The notes: generated from the sequence alone by a model not told the origin. Positions 46,801 to 58,989 are shown, numbered from the stretch's first letter. The stretch: 64,000 nt of DNA from Heterodera schachtii (GCA_023374025.1 SIJG01000015.1:2185638-2249637); one strand, 5' to 3'. Program-made: numbers and translations.

Positions 46801-49800
46801 CAGGCATTCCTTAATTTAACGTTAAGAAAAAATAATAATCTAGTAAAAATAATACGATTTATCTTACAATAAATGATTGCCAAACTTTATGTGAATTAAA
46901 ACTAATAATAATCAAATACGTTTTATGATAAAGTCAAATATAAAACAAGAAGTAAATTATTTTAAATTTAACATTTACTTTAATATAAACAAAACTAAAT
47001 TATTATTTATTTCATGGAAGATGCAAAAACAACTTTGTCCAATTTTGGTTTGTACGACGAGAGTAAAGTATAGAAAATTTCCATAAAAAATAACAAGAAG
47101 ATTGGAAAATTGATAAAAGAAACTATTATCTATTTTTTATGATGCATATTTTAATTTCTATTATCACAACAAATTATGAAAAAATTTTTTACTATTAAAA
47201 TAAATACGATAATTGCTATTCCTTTAAGTAAATTAAGACTTTAATATTTATTATACACTAAGATTTAACTATGTTAGTTAAAACTAAAACTATTGAAAAA
47301 AATATTAAAACAACAAATATCTTAAATACAAAGACCAAGTAAAATTATTTGTTATACGTTGATTAAATTTAAATTAAAAATTAATCTAAAAAATTTTACC
47401 CATTAACAAAGTGCCAAAAATATATTTAATTAAAAATGTCTTAAAATTTTCATAAAATACATTGCGCAGAAATATTTAAAGAATAATTATAAAAATGTAT
47501 AAATAATTTTGATTTTTTAGAAAATAAGTTTTTTGACAGAAAAATTATTATAAATATTTGCCAAAATATGTCCAAAAATAATTTATTAGTGAAAGGAAAT
47601 AAAATTTTCATTGAAAAATTTTGTGTTAAGTGTAATTAAACATTTATTAATTAAGCCTGATGGTAATAGTGACTCATTAAAATCAAAGCTATTGTCGATT
47701 TGATATTTGCATCTTAAATACAAATTATAATATCAATCTTTTAAATTAACAAACATTTAAAGCATTAAACCGCAATAAAATGAAATAAAAAATTAATTAG
47801 CAGAACTTAGAAGTGTACAGCCTAAGTAATGTGGTGATTCACATGTGAAACTAAATTAAAAGGCTTTAATAAATTAAGAAGCAATTTGAAAATAATATAT
47901 AAAAATAAAGCAATGCATGATAATATATTTTATATAAAAAAGTTTTCTTAAAATCGATTTATTAAAATACCAATTAATTTTGTAAAATTTTTCATTTTGC
48001 CAGAAATAATAAAAAAATTTTTCCGTATCTTAATAAATAGGAAAAATTTACTAAAGATAATTTTTTTAAACAAAATTAATTGTAAAACAAACTTCTGTTA
48101 TGAAATGTTGTAGGAAAGCATGAAAATATATTTTTATATAAAAATATTTTATTAAAATCGATTTATTAAAATACTAATTGATTTTATCGAAAGGGAAAGC
48201 TAGGCAATAAAGAACAAAGATCATTAATAAATAAGAAAATAATTCATATTCATCTTTTTGATCAGCATCAAAAATTACCTAATCATAAAATTTTTCGTAA
48301 TTTTTCTCTATAAAATTGAGTTATTCGTTGTTAAACATTTTGCTGCAATACTTTTATACCGCATAGAATTATCTATTGACCTCTCCATTTGTTTTTTATA
48401 GGTTCATTAAATTAATTATCATTTTTGCATTTCTGTTAGGCTATTAGTTAAAATATTTTAAACTGATCTTTTTAAGAATTATATTTTTTGATTTCTATTC
48501 AAATAATATTCTATTATCTCATTTAAAAAATCAAGTAAATAATAAATAAAATATTTTAAAAACTCGCTATGTATTAATATATAAAATTTCTCTAAACAAA
48601 TTCTAATATAAACGACGAAAAATAAATATTTATTCTAAATAAAATTTATTTATATTTCGAAAACTTTCATTAAAAGACTTATAATTTCTTCCAGCTGAAT
48701 TTTAGCTCTAATTCTGATGACAAATCGTTAAATTAATAAACCCCTTTAACAATCATTTAAGAGAACAAAATCCACAAACGTATTGAAAAATAAATGCTTT
48801 TTATTATTGTAAATGACCAAAAATTAATAAATTAATTAATACAATTCAATTTGTTTGCCCCGCTTAAAAGGCTAAATAGTTTTAATTGACTTTATATCTG
48901 CTGCTTAAATCTCATAAAGTTTTGACATATGTAAACTCATAACGACAAGGCATTAGCTCAAGATAAAGATGTCCTTACGTCACAAAGAAATCAATATTTA
49001 TAAAATTAAAAAATATTTTTTAATTTCTAATTATCATACATTGGAAAACGGAAAAAAGATTCAAAAAAAATTTGTCAACAAAAAACAGAACAACCTAATA
49101 TTTTTGAGGCATAAAAGAGCGATGAATTTTATGACATCATGTCTTCAAACGAAAATCCCGAAGAAAATGCATTAGAAAGTGATTGTACCTATCAATAATA
49201 ATATCGAAAATCAATACGCTATTAAAAAGCAAAATTTTATACATTATTTAAAAAATTTTGAATAAAAAATATATGTATCTATCATGAGAATGGTATGCAA
49301 GCATTTGATAGAGTACTAGTTAAAAGTTAAGAATTAATTCAATGAATATTATACAATCATCAAAATTTAATATTTCACAAATTTACTTAAAAATAACAAT
49401 ATAAGTCTGAATAGAAATTCTAATTTGATAAAGTAATAAAAAACATAGTTGAGTTGATGTAGATATCAACATTAAAGTAATAATGAATTATTTCTCGTGC
49501 CAGTATTTGAAATTAAAGATTTTAAAAATACAGTTAATTTATATGTCTATATTCGAATAGAAAAACAAAACACAGAAAAACTTTTAAATTAAAATATCAT
49601 GTTAAAAACAACATATTTTTAAAATTTTTTTATTTTTTTCATACTTTTTTGATTATATTGATATAAATTATGTAAATTACAAATTCATAATTCATATTAA
49701 AATAATTAAAACAATTTAAAAGTAAAAATCTATGAATGTTGATAAAATAATTAAAACAGGTTTATTAATGTTTTTGATATAGACTCGGAAATGTCAAAAT

Positions 49801-52800
49801 ACATAATAAAAAAAGCATATAAAGTGAAAAAATAATAAAAATAATTTTATTTGCTTAAGATGTGTAAAATATGAATATCGAAAGACAAAATCGATTAGAA
49901 TAAAAAATCACAATTAAATATATTCTTTATCACTTTTTAGTAAAATAAAAAATAAAAATATGATTATTAGGAGTTCCTTTTTAGGCCGAAAAAGTTTTCG
50001 AAGATTTTTATATATCATTTCAAGAAAAATTAAATTAATTTTTTTTCCAACATCCTGAATGCATATTAGGCATGGCGATGCAGACTAATTTCCATGAAAT
50101 TCTCAGCAATTAACGCCAAACATTAAATAATTTATAAATTTAGTAATTTGAAAAACTTATGCAATTAATATATTTTAAATTATCATATATTTTTCATAAA
50201 TTTAAAAACTTTTTATAAAATTATTTATTTTTAAGGAAAGAAAAAAGGCACAAACGGATGCTGCCCCACCAAGCACTGTTATCGTCGTGGCCGAAAATTA
50301 AAAATGACAATAAATATTGAAAATATTAAAATAAACTTTTTAGAAAAATTTTAATTCAATTTAATAACATAATGCAATTTCAATTTTATTACAAAAGAAT
50401 TTAATGGGATTTAATGCCCTTCCAAAAAACATAAAATCTAAATAAATATTAATTCCATAATGAAAATTTCCAATAACTTTTTAAAAATAATAATCAATCG
50501 TCTGAAATAGTTATTTCAAGTATTATAATCCATAGAATAATATATTCTTATGAAGAAAACAGAATTTTATATTAAAAGCCCTCAAACTCGAAAATTTAAA
50601 ATTTTTTAACGAAATTTATATAAATCAAATTAAGCTCCTAATTTCTCTTAGTACATTCATTCATATAAAAATATATTTGCATTCAATGATCATCTTTATT
50701 TTTCATTCTCTTGCTCTTCCGATTTTGCATTTCTATAAATAATAGATTCAATATTACCACAAACAAACTAAGTGGAAATTTGTATTTTTTTGTATTTCAT
50801 ATTAAATTTCCAGGAATATTTAAGTTTTTTTAATTAATATTTTTCTGGTTTGTAAAATTTATTATTATTTTTTTATATTTTGGTCTTGATCCTTTTTAAC
50901 ATTTTATTAATAGTAATTTTATTGCAATTTTAAATTTAATAATTGAATAATTTCAGGTAATTTACATTTTTAATGAAATTATTATTTATTTTATGTGTTT
51001 AATGTTTTTTGAGAATATTTTCCATTTATGTATGTGTTATAAGTTTTCAAATAAAAAATATTATTAAGATAAATTTTTGAACTGTTTACATTCAACTTTT
51101 TTATCTTCATGAATAAATATGTATTAATATTTATTTTTTACACTTAAAGACTTTCCTCATTTTGACCTTCAAAGTGTAAACAAAAATTTATTTAACTTAA
51201 TTTATATTATTTAATATATTCTTCTTTTTAAAAATTATTAATTTATTGGTGATTTGTAAAAACAATAAATTGGCTTAATCATGTAACTAATGAAAAAAAG
51301 TTTATGAGCAACTACGAATAAAATATGTAATTGTATTAATATAAACATAAATTTACTCTAATAAACTATTTATTTATTTCTTAAAGAACTTGAAATTAAA
51401 AACAAAAAATTTAAATTAAAATCTTGAAGAAGTGACAGTAAAAGAAGCTTGCAAGAACAAGATTAAATATCTTAAAGATTAAATAAATAAGTTTGCTTAA
51501 ACAATTAATAATTTATCAATAAACTCAAAAAATTAAAAATTATATGATTTTTAAACTATAAATACATATTTTGTCTAATATTTTATTGCCGAATATAATA
51601 TATGGCATTAAAAAAATAAAAAGTAAAAAACAACTTTTAAAAATTAAATGTAATTTAATATTCTAAAGTTTTATCCGAAATAAATTTTTATTTCATCAAT
51701 TTATATTAAATGAATACATTCCATAAAGCGGCTTCAATATAAGAAAATAAGCAAATAAAAATTAACAAAAACATTAACATAAATAATAATAAACCAAAAA
51801 TTTACTTGATAACCTAGACAAAGGTTGTGATAAATCTTATTATAATCCATAAAATATTTGACCATGGTGTAAACAGTGGAATGAATGTCGAATACCATGT
51901 AGGAAATCTTTAAGTTGGAAAATATTATTAATATAATAATTCAAAATGAATATTAATAAATATTTTAAAACTATAAGTAGTTAGGAAATTAGCCAAATGA
52001 TATTTTGACTTACAAGAAATAAATTTTAATTGCCCCTTCAACTAAAACTATAGAAAAACGCACCAAACACGTGGAAAATGATTTTGCGCTTATTGAATAA
52101 AAAATGAAAGTATTCTTATTACTTAGTAATTACGCTCACAAATTAATAAAACAATCAAATTGCTAAAATAGTTAAAATGAACGCATCTTTTTATAAAGCA
52201 TTATTCAATTATTAAAAAAAATAAAGTTTTTTGCCGTTAATATATTTAAATAAAACTGCATTTTTAATTTTCGTTGAAGGCCAATCAGCAAAACTTGAAA
52301 TCCTTTAAATAACAAATTGTTGATAAATTTACTGTTTAGATTTAATTACTTATTGTACCAACGAATGTAAGAATTATTGAATTAAAAATATGAAATAATT
52401 TGGCGGTCTGGTCCAAGCCAACCCAAGTTTGTCATGCAATTGAATACTGTAGCCGGGTTCATCATTTTAATCTGATTGGAACATGGCAATCTTCTTTTCG
52501 TTATGAAAAATTAACAGACAAAAATATATAAAACAAAATAATTATCTATTGTGAAAGAATGTTAAATTATATCTATTTCAAAATTGAATACTTTTTAAAG
52601 CTAAATATAAAGGTCAAAGTTTTATAATATTTATTATTTGAAAACATAATAAGTCGGATGACATTAAATTTTAATGAAGGCTTTTTTAAATTCAAATAAA
52701 TTTTTGCAAGGAAAAAAATTCATTAATAAAAATGCTAAATTGCCTATTTTTGAGGCAAAAACACTTTTTGGTAAACCTTTTCTTCTTCATAAGCCCAAAT

Positions 52801-54267
52801 TTATTATTTAAAAATAAATAAACCAAGAAAATTCAAATTAAATAAACTCATAAATTACAAAATATTTTACTTTATTACTATTATGAAAACTTTTTTTAAT
52901 CACAATTACAAATAAATTTAATATTCCGCTAAATAAATTTGAATATTTATTAAACAATGAGACTTGGATAATTTTAGTCAAAAATAAATTTGAATTAAAA
53001 CCAAAAACAACATGATGATTAAACACAAAAGAATTACTTAGTGAACTTTTGTTTAATATTCAATATTTATTTAGTTTTTAATAAATATTAAACGATAAAT
53101 AAGTTTTGATAATATAAATTCATAGTATTGATGAATTATATGTATATTTTATTTATCCTACAGAAATGATAAAAATAAAAATAAGAGAGGTTCTATTTTT
53201 TTTATTATTAATGGGTTTAATAGACAGGGAGGGCATTAAGCGTTGATAACAATGATAAACTAAAAAAATTCATGGAATTAATATGTTTATAAAATAAAAA
53301 TCCCAAAAAATTATAATTTATTGTAAAGAAATAAAAAAATCAGAACTCATGGCGAAGGAAAAAAAGCCCAAAACGTATAAGGCAGGAAAAACAAAAAATA
53401 ATCAAGTTTATTATTAAACATTTTTTTATTATTTTGGAAATAGTAGATCCTCAATAATAAAATTTATTGAATAACGCCATAAGAAAGGTATGGATAAAAA
53501 TATAATCCATTAAGCATGCTTTATTGTATTCTCAACAACCCCAAAAACGATGTTTAGAAAAAACACAATATATAAAGAATATGCTCCTACAAAACAAAAA
53601 ATATATTTAAATATATTCAAAGATATATAATTAATTTAATTCTATAATAATAAAAGTGAATGGACAATAGGACACTTAAATGCTTTGACAAATCGGAGAA
53701 AAATAAAAACAAGAGACTAAAAAATCTAAAAACGAAAAGAGATTATAAGCAATACAAAAATATACCTAAATATTCAATAAAAGGATGCATTCAAAAATAA
53801 TATTCAAATTAAATAATTTTAGGTTTTATTAATAAATATATTTTTGAAAAATTTCCCCATTTAAATAAAATTAATAAATGAAATTAAAAACTAATTTTCT
53901 TGCTTTTTACAACTTTATTGTCTAGCAATTAGTAATAAATATTTATGAAAGAAAACTTTAATCGTAGTCATTATAAAAAATTATTAAATACATTTGATAT
54001 TGTAAACATAAAAATAAAGTTAAATAAACATATCCAGATCTGAATTAAGAAATTATTCGCACATTATTGTATTAAGCAGGGGACAAAATCATTTTTTTCG
54101 TGTTATGCATGCTTATTTGTCAGAAATGGCCACTTGAACCTTTGCAACTTGACTAGATCGGATAAAAAAAATTACCAAAAAACCAAAATGAAAGTACATT
54201 CAAAATAAAAGCTTTTTAACCTCAATTCTATTTGCCAAATACCTTTTAAAAATGAACCTTTACATTT
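43802..54267. other. AT-only non-coding DNA with alternating strand bias
   Basis: Over 10 kb without a supported gene. By eye the plus strand is A-rich at 43.8-44.3, T-rich at 44.3-46.4, A-rich at 46.4-50.6, T-rich at 50.6-51.2 and A-rich from 51.3 kb. A GC-richer patch at 45920-45985 has no coding frame. The frames at 44420, 46413, 48969 and 52838 are background. Confidence 0.5.
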
Positions 54268-54893
54268 ATAAATTTAACATTTTTCTTTAAATAAATTTGA
54301 TAATAGCAGAAAAATATAATTCTAATATTTTATTGAAAATTAAGCTAAAAGGCTAAAAAATTATTAAAGGAAAAATACTAATGAGCGAAACAAATAATGA
54401 AATTATTCATGCCTAAAAATCACGAATAGTGCGTTAATTCAAGCTGTTTATACCCCAAATTTGCAAGTTTCCTCAAAACAAACTGCGAGTCGTACCGCCC
54501 TAAAATTTTTTTTTTAGATTTTTTAAATTTTTTAAATCTTACCGCAAAATGTGCATAGGCATAAGTTTCATATTTTTCAAAACTTGTAATCCAATTTAAC
54601 GTCCACCCCGTCCTTACTACACCACTTTAAATGGCGCACGCCATCACCGCAAATTTCGCAATCCTTAATCTCCCCCTCACACAATGAACAGGTAAAGAGC
54701 ACTAATAAAATTCGTGAATTCGACAAAATGCAAATTGTAAATAAAAGATAAAAAAACCAAATAATTACAATATGAAATTTACCAATAATAATATAAAATA
54801 ATATAATATCATAACCCAAACGAACACGAAATCCAACAACTCTTATAATCAACCGCATCGAGACATGATTTGTACGTCAATTAAGATTTTCTA
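54268..54893 (+). repeat. 626-bp direct repeat, left copy (putative target-site duplication)
   Basis: It is identical by eye to 59243-59868 at a constant offset of 4,975 bp from end to end, so there are no insertions or deletions between copies. It ends exactly where the first 19-bp monomer of the LINE begins (54894). Outside the repeat the two flanks are unrelated. Confidence 0.85.
54577..54858 (-). CDS. possible Cys-rich small secreted or membrane protein (left copy)
   Basis: A 93-codon frame from ATG at 54856-54858 to TGA. The first 57 residues are strongly hydrophobic (FYIIIGKFHIVIIWFFYLLF), then comes a Cys-rich tail with CSLCEGEIKDCEICGDG (Cx2Cx6Cx2C). The tail has much better coding composition than the N-terminal part, and TTTATTAG lies just before LFTCSLC, so the real unit may be only the last exon. 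It is duplicated with the 626-bp repeat and identical at 59552-59833. No family recognised. Confidence 0.35.
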   Translation of the reverse strand: MRLIIRVVGFRVRLGYDIILFYIIIGKFHIVIIWFFYLLFTICILSNSRILLVLFTCSLCEGEIKDCEICGDGVRHLKWCSKDGVDVKLDYKF

Positions 54894-55377
54894 AATTCTC
54901 CCATTCATTTTCAATTCTCCCATTCATTTTCAATTCTCCCATTCATTTTCAATTCTCCCATTCATTTTCAATTCTCCCATTCATTTTCAATTCTCCCATT
55001 CATTTTCAATTCTCCCATTCATTTTCAATTCTCCCATTCATTTTCAATTCTCCCATTCATTTTCAATTCTCCCATTCATTTTCAATTCTCCCATTCATTT
55101 TCAATTCTCCCATTCATTTTCAATTCTCCCATTCATTTTCAATTCTCCCATTCATTTTCAATTCTCCCATTCATTTTCAATTCTCCCATTCATTTTCAAT
55201 TCTCCCATTCATTTTCAATTCTCCCATTCATTTTCAATTCTCCCATTCATTTTCAATTCTCCCATTCATTTTCAATTCTCCCATTCATTTTCAATTCTCC
55301 CATTCATTTTCAATTCTCCCATTCATTTTCAATTCTCCCATTCATTTTCAATTCTCCCATTCATTTTCAATTCTCCC
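54894..55377 (+). repeat. 25.5 identical 19-bp monomers forming the LINE 5' UTR
   Basis: AATTCTCCCATTCATTTTC repeats 25 times (54894-55368) plus 9 bp (55369-55377), with no variant seen. Only 12 bp separate it from the ORF1 ATG at 55390. The plus strand of the array contains no ATG and no stop in any frame, so it would be an AUG-free leader. By analogy with the monomer arrays of mouse L1 5' UTRs it probably carries the internal promoter; this role is inferred. Confidence 0.9.
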
Positions 55378-55389
55378 CAAAAATATTAA

Positions 55390-56142
55390 ATGTCTAAAAG
55401 AGCGCGTTCCGAAACTGAATACTCGCCAATGCCAAACTCGAAAAACGACTTTTATCGACTTATTGATAGCCAAGTGACTCTCACCAAAGCTACTATCGAA
55501 TCCCTGTCCAAATTAAAAGACTCATTTACCCCCGAACAAATGCCAATTATTTCCACTCTAATTTCTGCACTGTCCACCCAATTTGACCTGCTGACTCAAT
55601 CAATTTCTCAGCTCCGCACCGCCGCTCCCACTTCTTGTGCTAATCTGCCAATTTCAGCAGAGGAATTAGAGAGACAGCGAAGCGTCGTTGTCATAGGCCT
55701 ACCAGAACAGGCCGACAATTCACCCTCAAAGAGGGCTGAAATGGACCGTGCCGCAGTTAACGGTATATTTGACTCGCTGGGGGTCGAATGCGGCACCATT
55801 TGTTATCGGATGGGCCGTCCTTTTCACCCAGCCCAAAAAAGTCCGCGACCGCTGAAAGTTCTTTTGCCGTCCCGTGCTTTCCAGAAACTGGCTCTGGTGG
55901 CATGGCAAAAGAAGTCCGCCGCTGTCCGAAGTTCTAATCAGTCTCTGCAGAATGTTCGGGTCCGTGAATCGCTGACCAAGACCCAGCTGGAGGAACGCCG
56001 TCGTCTGCACTTACAATGCGTCGAAAAACGGCAGAAGGATGGAAAAGAATGGATAGTTTATGCGGGTGCCGTGATCCTCCGCGAAGAAGTCAACAGTTTT
56101 CGGCAGCAATTGATTGACAGTGATTTGCGTAAGGAAAACTGA
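55390..56142 (+). CDS. LINE ORF1 protein, coiled coil plus RRM (250 aa)
   Basis: The ATG at 55390 is preceded in frame by TAA (55387-55389), so the start is well fixed. ORF1 proteins coat LINE RNA and act as nucleic-acid chaperones in the retrotransposition particle. Residues about 22-78 form a leucine-rich heptad region (LIDSQVTLTKATIESLSKL onward), likely a coiled coil for oligomerisation. Residues 96-170 resemble the RRM of L1-type ORF1 (RSVVVIGLPE, YRMGRP, LKVLLPSRAF). Residues 190-240 are basic and helical (RVRESLTKTQLEERRRLH), as in the C-terminal domain. No CCHC knuckle is visible. GC content is about half, clearly above ORF2. The stop is UGA followed by CUG, and ORF2 continues in the same frame. 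Confidence 0.85.
   Translation: MSKRARSETEYSPMPNSKNDFYRLIDSQVTLTKATIESLSKLKDSFTPEQMPIISTLISALSTQFDLLTQSISQLRTAAPTSCANLPISAEELERQRSVVVIGLPEQADNSPSKRAEMDRAAVNGIFDSLGVECGTICYRMGRPFHPAQKSPRPLKVLLPSRAFQKLALVAWQKKSAAVRSSNQSLQNVRVRESLTKTQLEERRRLHLQCVEKRQKDGKEWIVYAGAVILREEVNSFRQQLIDSDLRKEN
56140..56142 (+). promoter_or_regulatory. in-frame UGA between ORF1 and ORF2 (candidate recoding site)
   Basis: The context is AAC UGA CUG G. UGA followed by C is the leakiest stop context known in eukaryotes, and UGA-CUA-type sequences drive programmed readthrough. ORF2 is open from the very next codon and has no early ATG, so readthrough or non-AUG reinitiation is needed to make it. The recoding role is inferred. 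Confidence 0.5.
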
Positions 56143-58989
56143 CTGGAAATCGGATCGCTTATAACAAATACACTTAAAAATTCTGAAAATTCCGGCCACT
56201 CAATAGTCTCCCGGGGGCAAGTTAAAGCGTGCCTAATTAACATTAGATCAATTAATAATAAAATAAACGAAATATTTTTAAATATAATAAATAATCAAAT
56301 AGATATCTTGTTACTGACTGAGACATGGACAAAGGAGGACTGCTCATTTTGCCCATGGATTGTAGAAAATTATAATTTCGTTTTAACACACAGAAAATCG
56401 AAAATATTAAAACGTGGTGGTGGTTGTGGAGTTCTAATTAATAAAGAAATAGAATTTTTCGTCAAATTCTCTGATACTAAATTTAATTGTGAAATTCTTG
56501 TTTTTCAACTTCAAAAATTGAAATCAATAAGGTTTATTTTGGTTTATCGTCCTCCTAGGACAACATACAAACAAACGAAAGAATTGTTCAAATTTTTACA
56601 AACTTTTTCTAATGAGAATTGTCTGGTCTTAGGTGATTTTAATTTTTCTATTAAAGATTTGGTATGGAAGGAAGGACACCCTGTTTCTATGAGTAATTTC
56701 GGTGAAATATTTTGTGACTTTTTTAACAAATTCTCATATATTAATACCACCAATGGACCCACAAGGGGAAATTCGTGGCTTGACCTGGTCTTAACCTCTA
56801 ACGAAAAACTTATTAAACACTGTACTATTGAAGAAGGCATATTTTCATCTGACCATTCAGCCCAAATTTTCATTTTGAATATTCCACAAACAAAACAAAA
56901 ACAAAGAATTATAAATATGAGACGGTTCACCCCGTCGAATGTTTCCCTTTTAAATACTGTAATTTCATCCAGAATTGGTTCCTTGTCTTATGAACATTTT
57001 AACATTAATGAAAAATATTTTGTCTTTAATAGTACATTGTTAAAAACTTTAGACGAGTGTATTCCAATAAAAAAACTTACAAAAAAAAATTTAATTCCAA
57101 AATATCCTCAGCATTTATTAGCATCGATCAAAGAGAAAGCAAGGCTTTATAGGCTTTGTAAAAAAGATCCAACGAAAAAGGCCCTCTATGATAGCATTAG
57201 TTTACACATTAAAATACAAACAAATAAATATCATTCTCAAATTGAAAAAACGGCTATTTCAAAGGGAAAAAATTCCATTTTTAAATATTTACAAAAATAT
57301 AATGTCAATCCCTTTGAAATACCGAATTTTGTCTTTGAAAACAAATGCTATCATGATAATGCTGAAAAATGTGAATTATTTGCCAAATTATTTGCAAATT
57401 CATTTAATAACTCTCATGTTGACCTAAGAAATTTAAATTTGGTTGAATTATATGATACCAATAATCGATTTTTTATATCAGATATAAATTTTAACATCAT
57501 TGAGACCCAAACACTGTTAAGAAAATTACCAAATAAAAATGGTACTTCTCCGGATAATATTTCCTATAAAACCTTAAAAAACTGCCATTCTTCATTGGCA
57601 ACTGTTATTACTGACTTGTTTCGATTATCTTTGGACAGTGGATCTCTTCCAAGCATTTGGAAGGAATCAATTGTTTTTCCTCTTTTTAAAAAGGGGGATA
57701 AATTTAATCCAGAAAATTATAGACCTATTTCCTTAACCTGCTCACTTTGCAGGGTTATGGAAAGAATTCTCAGCAAAAACATTTATAATTTTTTATTAAA
57801 AAATAATAAAATTTCAGAGTTCCAATTTGGTTTTGTTAGAAATAGGTCTACAACAAGTCAATTAATATCAGTTGTTGAAGATTGGTATGAAGCAATGATA
57901 GAAGGAAAAAATGTTGATTGTATTTATATTGACTTTCAAAAAGCTTTTGATTCTGTCCCTCACAATTTACTATTATATAAATTAGAAAAAATTGGTATTA
58001 GGGGCAAGCTTTTAAAATGGATAAAAGAATTCTTAAGTAACAGAATTTTTCGCGTTAAAATAGGGGATTCATTATCCTCTATAAAAAAAGTTGGCTCTGG
58101 CGTCCCACAGGGCTCCGTCCTGGGTCCCTTACTTTTCTTAATTTATATAAATGATCTTCCTGATGTGATACCATCAGGAGTTAATATTAAATTATATGCT
58201 GATGATGTTAAAATATATATATGTTATAAAATAAGATCTGAAATTGAAATTATGCATAAAACCTTGCATAATTTATTTGAATGGGCAAATAAATGGCAAA
58301 TAAAAGTTTCAACTCAAAAAACTTTTGTACTTTATTTGGGTTCAAAAAACCCAAAAGAAACATATAAATTTGATGAGAATATAATAAATGCTGTGGATAC
58401 AATTAGAGACTTAGGGGTAAATATCGATAATAAATTACTCTTTTCTGATCACATTTTACAAATAACAAGGAATGCATATTTACGTATGCGATCCTTGTTT
58501 AGAATAATAAAATCAAAATCTTCAAAAATCTGGATTATTTTATACAAAACTTACATTAGGCCTTTATTGGAATATGCTCCTGAGGTTTGGAATCCGTCTC
58601 TTCAAAAAAATATACAAAAAATTGAGAAGTGTCAAAAATATTTCACCAAAAGGGTTTTTTTTAAATGCAGCCTTCCACCAATTCCATACCAACAAAGATT
58701 AGAATACTTACAACTGCCAACACTTGAGAATAGGCGAAAACTGTTCGATCTGTTCATGGCACATAAAATAATCTATGGCCGAACAGATCTAGATTTATTT
58801 AAAATTTTAAAGCCATCTGGTCGCTTTAACTCCCCCTCTTATAGACTTAACACAAAATATAAACTAGGCAAAAAATATATTCCATTTGCGGGAAGGGCAA
58901 CCAAACTGTGGAATCAATTAGATAAAGAACTTGCAAAAATCAATTCATTAAATCAATTTAAAACAAAAATCAAAAATTCTTTAGAGTAA
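56143..58989 (+). CDS. LINE ORF2, apurinic-type endonuclease and reverse transcriptase
   Basis: The frame is open from 56143, directly after the ORF1 stop, to TAA at 58987-58989 (948 codons). The endonuclease N-terminus is upstream of any ATG: NIRSINNKINEIF, then LLLTETW with the catalytic Glu. GDFNF, TNGPTR, LDLVLTS and SDH complete the exonuclease-endonuclease-phosphatase motifs. The reverse transcriptase shows YRPISLTCSLCRVMERIL, FGFVRNRSTTSQLI, IYIDFQKAFDSVPH, GVPQGSVLGPLLFLIYINDL and the catalytic YADD at 58195-58206. The C-terminal part (YIRPLLEYAPEVWNP) is usual for CR1/Jockey-like LINEs; there is no RNase H. The first ATG comes about 180 codons in and would remove the catalytic Glu, so the protein must start otherwise. 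No disabling stop or frameshift is present, and the codons are far more AT-rich than in ORF1. Confidence 0.92.
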   Translation: MEIGSLITNTLKNSENSGHSIVSRGQVKACLINIRSINNKINEIFLNIINNQIDILLLTETWTKEDCSFCPWIVENYNFVLTHRKSKILKRGGGCGVLINKEIEFFVKFSDTKFNCEILVFQLQKLKSIRFILVYRPPRTTYKQTKELFKFLQTFSNENCLVLGDFNFSIKDLVWKEGHPVSMSNFGEIFCDFFNKFSYINTTNGPTRGNSWLDLVLTSNEKLIKHCTIEEGIFSSDHSAQIFILNIPQTKQKQRIINMRRFTPSNVSLLNTVISSRIGSLSYEHFNINEKYFVFNSTLLKTLDECIPIKKLTKKNLIPKYPQHLLASIKEKARLYRLCKKDPTKKALYDSISLHIKIQTNKYHSQIEKTAISKGKNSIFKYLQKYNVNPFEIPNFVFENKCYHDNAEKCELFAKLFANSFNNSHVDLRNLNLVELYDTNNRFFISDINFNIIETQTLLRKLPNKNGTSPDNISYKTLKNCHSSLATVITDLFRLSLDSGSLPSIWKESIVFPLFKKGDKFNPENYRPISLTCSLCRVMERILSKNIYNFLLKNNKISEFQFGFVRNRSTTSQLISVVEDWYEAMIEGKNVDCIYIDFQKAFDSVPHNLLLYKLEKIGIRGKLLKWIKEFLSNRIFRVKIGDSLSSIKKVGSGVPQGSVLGPLLFLIYINDLPDVIPSGVNIKLYADDVKIYICYKIRSEIEIMHKTLHNLFEWANKWQIKVSTQKTFVLYLGSKNPKETYKFDENIINAVDTIRDLGVNIDNKLLFSDHILQITRNAYLRMRSLFRIIKSKSSKIWIILYKTYIRPLLEYAPEVWNPSLQKNIQKIEKCQKYFTKRVFFKCSLPPIPYQQRLEYLQLPTLENRRKLFDLFMAHKIIYGRTDLDLFKILKPSGRFNSPSYRLNTKYKLGKKYIPFAGRATKLWNQLDKELAKINSLNQFKTKIKNSLE

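Noticed and set aside
55608..56243. Minus-strand frames of 61-94 codons within ORF1
   Set aside because: They are shadows of the GC-rich ORF1; the plus-strand frame has coiled-coil and RRM features.
57188..57427. Plus-strand 79-codon frame inside ORF2
   Set aside because: It is out of frame with the continuous endonuclease-RT frame and has no motif.
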